From an uncultured Allobaculum sp. (GTDB lineage Bacteria > Bacillota_I > Bacilli_A > Erysipelotrichales > Erysipelotrichaceae): 8,097 bases of DNA. A program made the position numbers and the translations under genes. Of the stretch, positions 1 to 6,696 are shown in pieces (the first letter of the stretch is position 1; each line of letters begins with the position of its first letter). The notes beneath the pieces are model-generated. The model was not told the DNA's origin. It worked only from the letters and a program-made list of their open reading frames with translations, and ran no database searches. The stretch is from positions 1 to 8,097 of the forward strand of contig CAOKFJ010000064.1 in NCBI GenBank assembly GCA_948467695.1, given 5' to 3'.

Positions 1-127
1 ATCCTTTTGAATTTGGATCGGGTCTAGTGGTAAAAACTTCGGGAACTATAGATAAAGAGATTTACCAGTCTGGAATAACCAGCAGGACTTAGGACACTTT
101 GCGATTATGCCAGACAAGTGTAAACGT
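1..127. other. Unassigned sequence downstream of the GH2 gene, possibly the edge of a mobile element
   Basis: No gene can be supported here. On the plus strand one frame is open from position 3 to a stop at 90-92 (29 codons, no start inside the window); it could be the tail of a gene lying further left, but I do not recognise it. A short inverted repeat, ACACTT at 94-99 and AAGTGT at 116-121, and a 9-bp direct repeat, TTTGCGATT at 98-106 and again at 138-146 inside the glycosidase, lie at the boundary with the gene. No rho-independent terminator is visible for the glycosidase. The abrupt boundary makes an insertion-sequence end or a rearrangement junction plausible, but that is only an inference. 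Confidence 0.25.
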
Positions 128-3100
128 CTACTTCAGGTTTGCGATTTTTTCTTTGAGAAGTTCTTCGTTCGGTTCCAGACGCGCTTCGAGCCAGCGGCGA
201 TTCAGATTTGACGCTTCTTCGTTGATCTGGCTCTGGCTTTCGGGGTTGTCAACAACCGCGTTTCCATGATTCAGCGCTTCCTGGATGCCTTCGATCGTCG
301 CTGCTCTGAACTGTTCAAAGTTCGCTTTTTCAATCACGGCGATGATCATTTCCAGAATGGACGTGTCATGAACTTCTGGCGCTTCGTCTTTGCGGATCAG
401 TTTCGCATCCGCAAAGTCGAAATGGTCGCTCCAGTTGTTTTCGCCCTGAAGCACCTTGATGATCAGTTTTTCGGACGTTTCATCCAGCGGCACGCTGATC
501 TTCTGCGCCGCATCTCTCCAGCTCATGTTCTGAATATCGACGACAGGTTCGCCCTCTTCATTGTTAAGGAAGACCTGCAGCGACACGTTTCCATGGCTGC
601 CTTCATAACATACAGCTTCATCCAGGCCGGCAATCGCTTCAAAGCGAATGTAGCCTTTGTCTTTGATATCCCATTCCATAGCCGATGAGGCGTGAGTACC
701 AATTCCTTTGTGATACGTTTTGAATCCGTCACCGGTATTGACGCTCAGTGCGGTACCGGCAGAAGCGTGGTCTTTGTAGACACTTGCGTACCCTGCTTCG
801 GCTCTTGTCCATTCCAGATCGGACAGATAGTCGAACGTATCGGCATGATCTGTATCAAATGGACGGATGGTTGTATCAAACCAGCTTCCATCGCCGCCGT
901 TGCCATCTCTTGCATCAAGCGCAAAGACAATCTGATCGCCGGCTTTTGCTTCAATGACCGGAGCGGCTTTCCAAGTCTGGTTTTCTCCAAGATCGCCAAG
1001 CATGTCGGCGTCTTCGGGCCAGACAACTGTGCTGTTGTGCAGAATCTGCACACGGACTTTGCCCCACTGACCAGCCATTTTTTCAAAGATGCCCTCTACA
1101 GCGTAAGTTCCATCTGCAGGAACCGTCCATGCACGTGCCGTGCGATTCCATCCCGGATGCAGATAGCGGGGACCCGCATACAGCCAGTCGTCGGTATTGG
1201 GCGCGGACCAGGCCGTTTCGCCTTTTACCCACTGCGCATCGCCGTCAAATGCAATGAACTTGTTATTGTCGTCAATACGGCCATAGCTCCAGCCGCGCGC
1301 ACCGTTGACATTGGACACATAGTCTTCTGCAGAATTCCAGGAAGAACGTTTTGTGCGTGTGCAGTGAATGGTGAAGTCTTTATGACCATTGCCATCCGGG
1401 CTGGTGACAGTGATCACGATATTTCCGTTTTCATCCGGCTGCGCTTCTGTCCATTTCTGTTCGTACAGCGCACCGTTCGAGAGTGCCGGATTTTCGCCAT
1501 TGATCGCGATCGAGCTCTTCGCATTGGATGGCACGGCTTTTACATAAACCGCATCACCTTCATACACATCAACGGCATAGTCGGCTTTTCCGTATTCATA
1601 CACCAGATCGGCTCCGGCAACCGCCAGACCGGCGAGGTTGTAGTCGTCAGTGTGCACAACGCCTTTGTCTTCATAGACCGCCAGTTCCTTGATCACCGCG
1701 CAGTTGCGTGCTCCGCCCTCAGATCCCTGAGCCGAAGCGACTTTGGTGAACAGAACACGCAGACCGGTAATACCTTTGGCGGTAAATTCATCTTCAAGAA
1801 GGTTTCCATGCGCTGTCTTTTCGTTTTGGGCAACGGTTGTCCAGGTTGTTCCATCCGCTGTGGTCTGGATTTCATATGTGCATGTCTGATAGTCATGTTC
1901 AAACTGAACAAGCGCATTGCGAACAGACACCGGTTTTTCAAATGTCAGCGTGAGCGCTTCAGGATTATCCTCAGACACAAGGCCTTCGGAATGCCATACC
2001 GTCTCAAGACTGCCATCGATGGCGTTGTCAGCAAAAGATCCGGCTTCTGTGCTGGTTGCGCTAACAGCCGCCTTCGACACAATATTCTGTTTCAGTTCGG
2101 ACTGATCATGGTCCGCACGTCCTTCTTTGACATAGGCGGACAGCCATACCGGGTTGAACGCATGCGCTTCACGCAGGCTTTCAGCTACAAGCGTAAGCTT
2201 CTGCACACCGGCAAGGTTTACATCCAGATCGACGATCTGATCCGTGACAGGCTCGCTTGCGTAAAGCAGCGCTCCGTCTCCATACACTTTGAAAATCACA
2301 CCATCAGCAGATGTGCCCTGAACAGCCATTTTTCCGGTCAGCTGGGCGTAGTTGCCGTTGAGCTGATAGGAAAGCGGTGCGGCATTTTCCACTTTCAAAG
2401 ACGATGCATAGTCCTGTCCGCCAATATTTACGGTGCCTGTCTGCAGTTCCCACGGGCTGTTGTCCGCAATCACCGCTTCTTTTTCCGCAAGGAACATGGA
2501 ACTGTCTTCAAGAGGAATGCCATCGGCAATCACTTCAAAATCCGCCTGCGTTTCATCCGGTTCAACGGTTTTCAGCGTCAGTTCGCTTACTTCGCCGCCA
2601 GCTGTCCATGCTTTGACTTTGACATCGCCGGCTTTGCGTGTCGAACGCAGATAGATCGCGGTTTTTCCAAAACGCGCCTGCGATGGATTGGTGCCGACAC
2701 GCTCATTGCCATCGCCGACCAGTTCGGCTTCGCCTTCCACTTCAAAGGCGACCGGCATGCTCTGGGTGCTCATATTGCCGTCCTTATCGAAAAGACTGAC
2801 TTCTACGCGAACCATATCGGAACCGTCCGCTTCCCAGACACGGCCTGCAAGATCTTCTTCCAGTCCGACTTTCTTTACTTCGCCTGCCGGACGGATTTCC
2901 TGCTCGGCAATCACATTGCCATCCGCATCCAGACCTTCCACCTTCAGCCATGTGCCGTTTGTATACGGAACAGCCGAGAAAAGGAAAGGCGGATGATCGA
3001 GTGAACTGGTGTTCTTGTAGTCCATCGGCTCGTTTGTCTTTTCAAACAGTGCCTGATCGCCCTGCATAACGCTCAGGCGAACCTTTTCGGCATTGGAGTA

Positions 3101-5143
3101 CACATAAATTTCGCGTTCAGCATCCGTACCGAGTGTTTCGCCATTCGATTTGTCGACAACCGGCGCTTTTTCAGACCAGCTTGTCGCCGCAAAAAACATT
3201 GGACCGGTTTCCACACCGGCGGCTTCAAGCTCGGGATTTTCTTCAACATCGCGCTGAGAAGCGAATGCATAGTAGGAATACTTCGGTGTGCGCAGCAGAT
3301 CCCAGATACCGCAGTCCGAAGAATGCGGATCATATCCGCGGTTATGGTCAATACCAATCCACATGGTTACACCAATGAATCGATGATTGGAATCCGTATA
3401 GTTTTTAATGGAGTCAGCCAGCGTGGTCGCTCCTGTTGCATTAAATGAATAGCCCTCGAACAGGCGGTTGTTGCCCTGCATGACCATGCGCGCTTCGCCG
3501 CCCGGATAGTAACCGGATTCATCGCGTTCAGCGCGGCACGTATTCGAAAAGTTCCAGCCAAACTGTTCTTCCCAGAAATCGCCATATTCGCGAATGAATG
3601 CCAGCGCATGATCCGACCAGCCGGCAACTTCATTTGTTTTTCCGTAAATGATATCGGCATTGGCGCCGTTGTGCGGATTTTCCGCTGCTACGATCATTGC
3701 CGGATATTCTTCTTTGACCAGATCGCAGAGCGAATTAGTAAACCAGCTTTCCACACCGGTCGATTCGTTCAGACTGGCTTCAATGGCAAGCATGCACGGT
3801 CTGTTGCGGTCGCGCTGCACAATACGGCGCAGATCGCTTTTGATACGCTGCGCAAAAACCGGATCGCTGTTCCAGTACTGCCAGCCCGGAACAGCTTCAA
3901 TGACAAGAATTCCCAGTTCGTCGCAGGCTTCCAGGAAGTCGACAGACTGCGGATGATGCGCCGTGCGCACGACATTGAAGCCTGCCGATTTGTATTTGAC
4001 TGCATCATCGCGCTGCAAAGCAGAAGACGCCGCAAAACCGACATACGCATATTCCTGATGGCGGTTTACACCATTTAGACATTCAAAGGGTTCACCATTG
4101 ATCACAATGCCCTGATTGACATCCGCTTCGATTGTCCGGATACCGATTTTCTGTTCATACGTATCCACCACAACGCCATCCTGTGTCACTTCAGTGATGA
4201 GCGTGTAGCGGTTGGGGGTATCGGGATGCCAGAGTTTCGGATTGGTTACATTCAGTGTCTGTGTCGTGTTCACGCGTGAAGCGGCCTTTACGCTGACAGG
4301 TGTGCTCAGACTTGCGGCTTCGTCGCCGTCTTCATCCACCAGCACCGATTTCAGCACGACATCCATATCCGCATCCGACTCGTTTTTCAGATCCGTTTTG
4401 ACACGAACCGAAGCCTTTTCCTTCGATACCTCGGGATAGTCGACAAAGATGCCGGCATTCTTGTCAAAATCTTCCACCACATCACTGATGTGAACAGGCT
4501 GCGTCGATGTCAGCCAGACATTGCGGTAGATACCGCCAAAATAACTGAAATCGAGCTCTCCCTGCGGTTTTCCGGGAGGAACAAGACCATTGTCGGAGTT
4601 GTCTGCAAGAACCGTAATGACGTTGCGGCTGCCGTCTGTTTTCACGACATCCGTCACATCGACAGTAAAGGGCAGATAGCCGCCGTAGTTGGTCGCGCTT
4701 CCGGTTTCGCTCGCGCATTTTGTCGACATATGCTGACCGTTGACCCAGACTTCGGTAACACCCATAACCGCTTCAAACTCGATGACGATGCGCTTGTTGG
4801 CATAGCTGTCATCAAGCATGAAGTGCTTGCGGTACATTGCCGGTCCCTGATAGTTGCGGTTGCCCGAGGCATTAATGCCCTCTTCGCGCACGGTGTGCGG
4901 AAGATCGACGCTTTCCCAGCGCTCTAAGGTTTCATCGGGATAGTCCACGTTCACCGCATCCGGGATGTTGCGGCGGATGAACTTCCATCCCTGATTGAAG
5001 CTCAGTCTTTCACGAGCGGGGGAAGCTTCGTGAAGACCGTCTTCCTGTGCTGCCTGCACAGGAGACACGGTTGGGGGAAGAACCGTGAATCCTGTCGCGC
5101 AAAGTGCCGACAGCATCAGAACTTTCTGAAGTTTTCGTTTCAT
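128..5143 (-). CDS. Secreted multi-modular glycoside hydrolase family 2 enzyme (beta-galactosidase-like)
   Basis: An exported retaining glycosidase, probably releasing beta-linked galactose or a related sugar (glucuronide and mannoside specificity cannot be excluded) from complex glycans outside the cell. Numbering from the chosen start: signal peptide about 1-31 (lysine-rich, then hydrophobic, ending VQAA); GH2 sugar-binding jelly roll about 45-215; Ig-like domain 217-336; TIM barrel 340-630. In the barrel are NGVNRHQE (357-364), RTAHHP (393-398), the acid/base Glu460 in SLNES, the nucleophile Glu519 in REYGD, and the usual closing DLLRTPKYSYY. Then follow DUF4982-like and Ig-like domains (about 650-860), an NPCBM-like module (880-1005), an F5/8-type C (discoidin) module (1018-1157), a cadherin-like beta-sandwich (1168-1262), an unidentified beta-rich module (1268-1430), a second NPCBM (1437-1584) and a FIVAR-like helical segment (1593-1671). 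No LPXTG anchor follows, so the C-terminus may be truncated. ATG at 5143 is preferred over an upstream GTG at 5188 because of its Shine-Dalgarno site and signal peptide. Confidence 0.93.
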   Translation of the reverse strand: MKRKLQKVLMLSALCATGFTVLPPTVSPVQAAQEDGLHEASPARERLSFNQGWKFIRRNIPDAVNVDYPDETLERWESVDLPHTVREEGINASGNRNYQGPAMYRKHFMLDDSYANKRIVIEFEAVMGVTEVWVNGQHMSTKCASETGSATNYGGYLPFTVDVTDVVKTDGSRNVITVLADNSDNGLVPPGKPQGELDFSYFGGIYRNVWLTSTQPVHISDVVEDFDKNAGIFVDYPEVSKEKASVRVKTDLKNESDADMDVVLKSVLVDEDGDEAASLSTPVSVKAASRVNTTQTLNVTNPKLWHPDTPNRYTLITEVTQDGVVVDTYEQKIGIRTIEADVNQGIVINGEPFECLNGVNRHQEYAYVGFAASSALQRDDAVKYKSAGFNVVRTAHHPQSVDFLEACDELGILVIEAVPGWQYWNSDPVFAQRIKSDLRRIVQRDRNRPCMLAIEASLNESTGVESWFTNSLCDLVKEEYPAMIVAAENPHNGANADIIYGKTNEVAGWSDHALAFIREYGDFWEEQFGWNFSNTCRAERDESGYYPGGEARMVMQGNNRLFEGYSFNATGATTLADSIKNYTDSNHRFIGVTMWIGIDHNRGYDPHSSDCGIWDLLRTPKYSYYAFASQRDVEENPELEAAGVETGPMFFAATSWSEKAPVVDKSNGETLGTDAEREIYVYSNAEKVRLSVMQGDQALFEKTNEPMDYKNTSSLDHPPFLFSAVPYTNGTWLKVEGLDADGNVIAEQEIRPAGEVKKVGLEEDLAGRVWEADGSDMVRVEVSLFDKDGNMSTQSMPVAFEVEGEAELVGDGNERVGTNPSQARFGKTAIYLRSTRKAGDVKVKAWTAGGEVSELTLKTVEPDETQADFEVIADGIPLEDSSMFLAEKEAVIADNSPWELQTGTVNIGGQDYASSLKVENAAPLSYQLNGNYAQLTGKMAVQGTSADGVIFKVYGDGALLYASEPVTDQIVDLDVNLAGVQKLTLVAESLREAHAFNPVWLSAYVKEGRADHDQSELKQNIVSKAAVSATSTEAGSFADNAIDGSLETVWHSEGLVSEDNPEALTLTFEKPVSVRNALVQFEHDYQTCTYEIQTTADGTTWTTVAQNEKTAHGNLLEDEFTAKGITGLRVLFTKVASAQGSEGGARNCAVIKELAVYEDKGVVHTDDYNLAGLAVAGADLVYEYGKADYAVDVYEGDAVYVKAVPSNAKSSIAINGENPALSNGALYEQKWTEAQPDENGNIVITVTSPDGNGHKDFTIHCTRTKRSSWNSAEDYVSNVNGARGWSYGRIDDNNKFIAFDGDAQWVKGETAWSAPNTDDWLYAGPRYLHPGWNRTARAWTVPADGTYAVEGIFEKMAGQWGKVRVQILHNSTVVWPEDADMLGDLGENQTWKAAPVIEAKAGDQIVFALDARDGNGGDGSWFDTTIRPFDTDHADTFDYLSDLEWTRAEAGYASVYKDHASAGTALSVNTGDGFKTYHKGIGTHASSAMEWDIKDKGYIRFEAIAGLDEAVCYEGSHGNVSLQVFLNNEEGEPVVDIQNMSWRDAAQKISVPLDETSEKLIIKVLQGENNWSDHFDFADAKLIRKDEAPEVHDTSILEMIIAVIEKANFEQFRAATIEGIQEALNHGNAVVDNPESQSQINEEASNLNRRWLEARLEPNEELLKEKIANLK

Positions 5144-5148
5144 GTATT

Positions 5149-5155
5149 TCCTTTC
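5149..5155 (-). promoter_or_regulatory. Ribosome binding site of the GH2 gene
   Basis: GAAAGGA on the minus strand, with five bases between it and the ATG at 5143. It fixes that ATG as the start; the longer open frame would need a GTG at 5188 without a comparable site and would bury the signal peptide behind 15 charged residues. Confidence 0.8.
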
Positions 5156-5209
5156 TTTTATGCTTTCTCTGTGTTCATGAAAAAGCACATTTCTGGAAAA
5201 ATCCTAACA

Positions 5210-5223
5210 AGTTACCGCTTTCA
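5210..5223 (-). promoter_or_regulatory. Catabolite-responsive element (cre), CcpA binding site
   Basis: Minus strand TGAAAGCGGTAACT matches the Gram-positive cre consensus TGWAANCGNTNWCA at every fixed position except the last. It lies about 67 bases upstream of the GH2 start. CcpA with phosphorylated HPr would be expected to repress the gene when preferred sugars are present. The match is seen in the sequence; the regulation follows from knowledge of CcpA and is not shown directly. Confidence 0.7.
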
Positions 5224-5234
5224 AGAAAGTTACA

Positions 5235-5248
5235 TTTTGTTAACAAAA
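5235..5248. promoter_or_regulatory. Perfect 14-bp palindrome, candidate operator of the GH2 gene
   Basis: TTTTGTTAACAAAA is fully palindromic and is flanked by two direct AAAGTTA repeats (5226-5232 and 5246-5252). It sits 12 bases upstream of the cre site in the control region of a sugar-degrading gene, a typical place for a substrate-specific repressor or activator. The cognate regulator is not in the window. Confidence 0.45.
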
Positions 5249-5437
5249 GTTATTTTCATTTTTTTACAGCTTATTTATCTTCTTTTTCACTAAATTTGCA
5301 CCAATTATTTCCTCAAAGTGCATGATCCCTCTCAGTCGTATTGTTCGTTATGCTCTTTTTCTTTGCATAGAGATCGACGAAGCTGATGGGAAGCATTCGT
5401 GATCACACTGTTTTTTAAATTTCTTTTCGCAAAATGT

Positions 5438-5466
5438 TTGCGTTTCAGGAATCTTTTATATACAAT
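5438..5466 (+). promoter_or_regulatory. Promoter P1 of the first tRNA cluster
   Basis: TTGCGT at 5438-5443 and TACAAT at 5461-5466 are separated by 17 bases, a good vegetative sigma-factor promoter. Transcription would start near 5473, about 13 bases before tRNA-Arg. Confidence 0.7.
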
Positions 5467-5485
5467 GTTCAAGCAATCAAGAAAC

Positions 5486-5562
<77 letters not shown>

Positions 5563-5570
5563 TTATATGT

Positions 5571-5647
5571 CGGGACGTAGCACAGCTTGGTAGTGCACTT
5601 GCATGGGGTGCAAGGGGTCGCAGGTTCAAATCCTGTCGTCCCGACCA
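5571..5647 (+). tRNA. tRNA-Pro(GGG), copy 1
   Basis: 77 nt with encoded CCA, eight bases after tRNA-Arg. Acceptor stem CGGGACG/CGTCCCG with discriminator A, D stem GCAC/GTGC, anticodon stem CTTGC/GCAAG, anticodon GGG at 5605-5607, T loop TTCAAAT. It reads CCC and CCU; the more universal UGG isoacceptor is not in the window. A T-rich 19-base spacer follows. Confidence 0.95.
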
Positions 5648-5666
5648 TTTTTATTCTTTATTTTTT

Positions 5667-5743
5667 GGCTAGGTAGCTTAGTTGGCTAGAGCATCCGGTT
5701 CATACCCGGAAGGTCGTGAGTTCGAGTCTCACCCTAGCCACCA
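5667..5743 (+). tRNA. Elongator tRNA-Met(CAT), copy 1
   Basis: 77 nt with encoded CCA. Acceptor stem GGCTAGG/CCTAGCC, anticodon stem TCCGG/CCGGA with loop TTCATAC, anticodon CAT, T stem GTGAG/CTCAC. It has a paired first acceptor base, so it is not the initiator. The U4-A69 and A5-U68 pairs and the TTCATAC loop fit elongator Met rather than lysidine-modified Ile. Confidence 0.88.
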
Positions 5744-5752
5744 CTTTTGTTT

Positions 5753-5829
5753 GGACCCTTAGCGCAGTTGGTTAGAGCTGCCGGCTCATAACCGGTTGGT
5801 CGCGGGTTCGAGTCCTGCAGGGTCCACCA
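5753..5829 (+). tRNA. tRNA with CAT anticodon, probably tRNA-Ile2 (lysidine type)
   Basis: 77 nt with encoded CCA, nine bases after tRNA-Met. Acceptor stem GGACCCT/AGGGTCC, loop CTCATAA, T stem GCGGG/CCTGC. The C4-G69 and C5-G68 pairs are the acceptor-stem features recognised by TilS, which converts C34 to lysidine so the tRNA reads AUA as Ile; the overall sequence resembles the Bacillus Ile(CAU) tRNA. The alternative is a second elongator Met. The D stem GCGC/GAGC has a G12-A23 mismatch where GCTC/GAGC is usual. This tRNA is not seen after copy 2 because the window ends there. Confidence 0.75.
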
Positions 5830-5876
5830 ATGCATATGGCCCTTGAAGTCTGCAGACTCGAGCGCATCAAAAAACT
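5830..5876. other. Spacer between tRNA-Ile2 and promoter P2, with a 12-bp palindrome
   Basis: AGTCTGCAGACT at 5847-5858 is a perfect palindrome, but it has no loop and no following T run, so it is not a convincing terminator. Transcription from P1 may therefore read through into the fMet-Phe unit and end at 6109-6131, giving a six-tRNA transcript with an internal promoter. Confidence 0.4.
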
Positions 5877-5900
5877 TTCGAAAAAAAGTTAAAAAGATGC
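5864..5900. repeat. Nested inverted repeats and A-tracts abutting promoter P2
   Basis: GCATC (5864-5868) pairs with GATGC (5896-5900), and inside it AACTTT (5873-5878) pairs with AAAGTT (5885-5890), separated by runs of A. The structure ends exactly at the -35 hexamer. It also covers the window expected for an A-rich UP element contacted by the RNA polymerase alpha subunit, which is common at stable-RNA promoters; the symmetry could be incidental to that. Confidence 0.4.
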
Positions 5901-5929
5901 TTGCAAATCTGAGGCGTTCAAGTTATTAT
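5901..5929 (+). promoter_or_regulatory. Promoter P2 of the fMet-Phe unit
   Basis: TTGCAA at 5901-5906 and TATTAT at 5924-5929 with a 17-base spacer. A start near 5936 would leave only about six bases before the initiator tRNA. The strongly A-rich stretch 5877-5898 just upstream resembles an UP element. Confidence 0.7.
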
Positions 5930-5941
5930 AGTTAAGCACAT

Positions 5942-6018
<77 letters not shown>

Positions 6019-6021
6019 TGT

Positions 6022-6097
6022 GGTCTCTTAGCTCAGTTGGTAGAGCAAAGGACTGAAAATCCTTGTGTCGTTGGTTCGATTCCGACAGAGACCACCA
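6022..6097 (+). tRNA. tRNA-Phe(GAA), copy 1
   Basis: 76 nt with encoded CCA, three bases after tRNA-fMet and surely co-transcribed with it. Acceptor stem GGTCTCT/AGAGACC, D stem GCTC/GAGC, anticodon stem AAGGA/TCCTT with loop CTGAAAA, anticodon GAA, T stem GTTGG/CCGAC. Identical to the copy at 6454-6529. Confidence 0.97.
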
Positions 6098-6108
6098 CTT
6101 GAAAACAC

Positions 6109-6131
6109 AGCGCTCGAAAGAGCGCTTTTTT
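6109..6131 (+). terminator. Rho-independent terminator after the fMet-Phe unit
   Basis: AGCGCTC and GAGCGCT form a perfect 7-bp GC-rich stem with a stable GAAA tetraloop, followed by a run of T. The same hairpin recurs at 6541-6562. Confidence 0.92.
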
Positions 6132-6350
6132 CTTTGTCTTTTTTCGCCAGATTCCGCTCTCCGCAAGCCATGTTTTCCTTTCCTACCCCCAGACCAGATC
6201 CAAAAGAACGAGACAAAACACCTGGCTGCGGCTGCACGCCTTCCCATGCAGACTGTTTTCACCCACCGGGCCACCCAAGAAGAAGTGCCTTATTTCATTT
6301 TTATCGCTCGCTCGATTTGTTTTTGCCTCACTTTTTGTCAGAACCTTAAT
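6132..6350. other. Non-coding spacer between the two tRNA-Phe units
   Basis: No gene is supported. The first bases (to about 6155) still resemble the sequence after the second terminator (to about 6588), marking the right end of an old duplication. The remainder is pyrimidine-rich, with open frames on both strands that run into tRNA genes and have no ribosome sites. Confidence 0.5.
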
Positions 6351-6354
6351 TTTT

Positions 6355-6386
6355 TTGATGCATTTTCAGAAAAGACACGTTATTAT
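6355..6386 (+). promoter_or_regulatory. Probable promoter P3 of the second tRNA-Phe unit
   Basis: TATTAT at 6381-6386 lies in a context (TTATTAT, purine, GTTA, purine, GC) that matches the P2 region almost base for base. The best -35 candidate, TTGATG at 6355-6360, is 20 bases away, so P3 looks weaker than P2. Confidence 0.4.
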
Positions 6387-6404
6387 GGTTAGGCGTTTTC
6401 CAAA

Positions 6405-6450
6405 CAGAGTCATCTGGTTGCAGACGCATTTCGAATCTCCATCCGCACCA
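6405..6450 (+). pseudogene. tRNA remnant ahead of the second tRNA-Phe
   Basis: The stretch ends in a T-loop-like TTCGAAT (6430-6436), CATCCGC, A and CCA (6448-6450), just like a tRNA 3' end, and GCAGACGCA at 6420-6428 resembles the D arm of tRNA-Leu. It is too short to fold: there is no anticodon arm, no matching GCGGATG acceptor strand and no T stem. Its place between P3 and tRNA-Phe corresponds to that of fMet in the first unit. It may be a decayed fMet or Leu gene; which one cannot be decided by eye. Confidence 0.4.
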
Positions 6451-6453
6451 CGC

Positions 6454-6529
6454 GGTCTCTTAGCTCAGTTGGTAGAGCAAAGGACTGAAAATCCTTGTGT
6501 CGTTGGTTCGATTCCGACAGAGACCACCA
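6454..6529 (+). tRNA. tRNA-Phe(GAA), copy 2
   Basis: 76 nt with encoded CCA and identical to the copy at 6022-6097, including anticodon GAA. It has its own probable promoter (P3) and a terminator, so it looks functional although its upstream partner has decayed. Confidence 0.97.
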
Positions 6530-6540
6530 TTTGAAAGCAC

Positions 6541-6562
6541 AGCGCTCGAAAGAGCGCTTTTT
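6541..6562 (+). terminator. Rho-independent terminator after the second tRNA-Phe
   Basis: The same 7-bp stem with GAAA tetraloop and T run as after copy 1, within a block conserved from tRNA-Phe into the downstream flank. Confidence 0.92.
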
Positions 6563-6605
6563 CTTTATCTGTTTTTAAGCAGACATTCACAGCGTCCAAA
6601 CGAAC

Positions 6606-6648
6606 AAAGAGCTTCGGATTTCCGATACGGAACAATCCGAAGCTCTTT
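6606..6648 (-). terminator. Long hairpin terminator of gpmA, possibly bidirectional
   Basis: Two perfect 15-base arms (6606-6620 and 6634-6648) enclose 13 bases that contain a further 4-bp inverted repeat (TCCG/CGGA). It lies about 49 bases after the gpmA stop. Read on the minus strand the T run is short (three); on the plus strand it is four, so the hairpin may also back up the tRNA-Phe terminator in this convergent arrangement. Confidence 0.75.
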
Positions 6649-6696
6649 TCGATACAATTCAACGTTTAAATTCAGATCAGCTCTTTTACAGCAAGA

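Larger units (their letters stand above)
5144..5437. other. AT-rich regulatory region between the divergent GH2 gene and first tRNA cluster
   Basis: No credible gene lies here: the short open frames lack ribosome sites and are low in complexity. The half nearest the GH2 gene carries the cre site and the palindrome listed separately. I could not identify a convincing -35/-10 pair for the GH2 gene; TAGGAT on the minus strand just after the cre site is a possible -10 element but has no good partner. The rest (about 5300-5437) shows nothing beyond short imperfect inverted repeats such as GTGATCAC at 5399-5406. Confidence 0.6.

Noticed and set aside
692..3004. A 770-codon open frame on the plus strand
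   Set aside because: It is antisense to the GH2 gene, whose domains and catalytic residues are clear. The translation is Cys-, Arg- and Phe-rich without any recognisable domain and there is no ribosome site. It is a shadow of the GH2 codon pattern.
5833..5864. A run of restriction sites (CATATG, CTGCAG, CTCGAG) resembling a cloning polylinker
   Set aside because: The sites are spaced by non-vector sequence and flanked on both sides by natural tRNA units, so chance is the simpler explanation.
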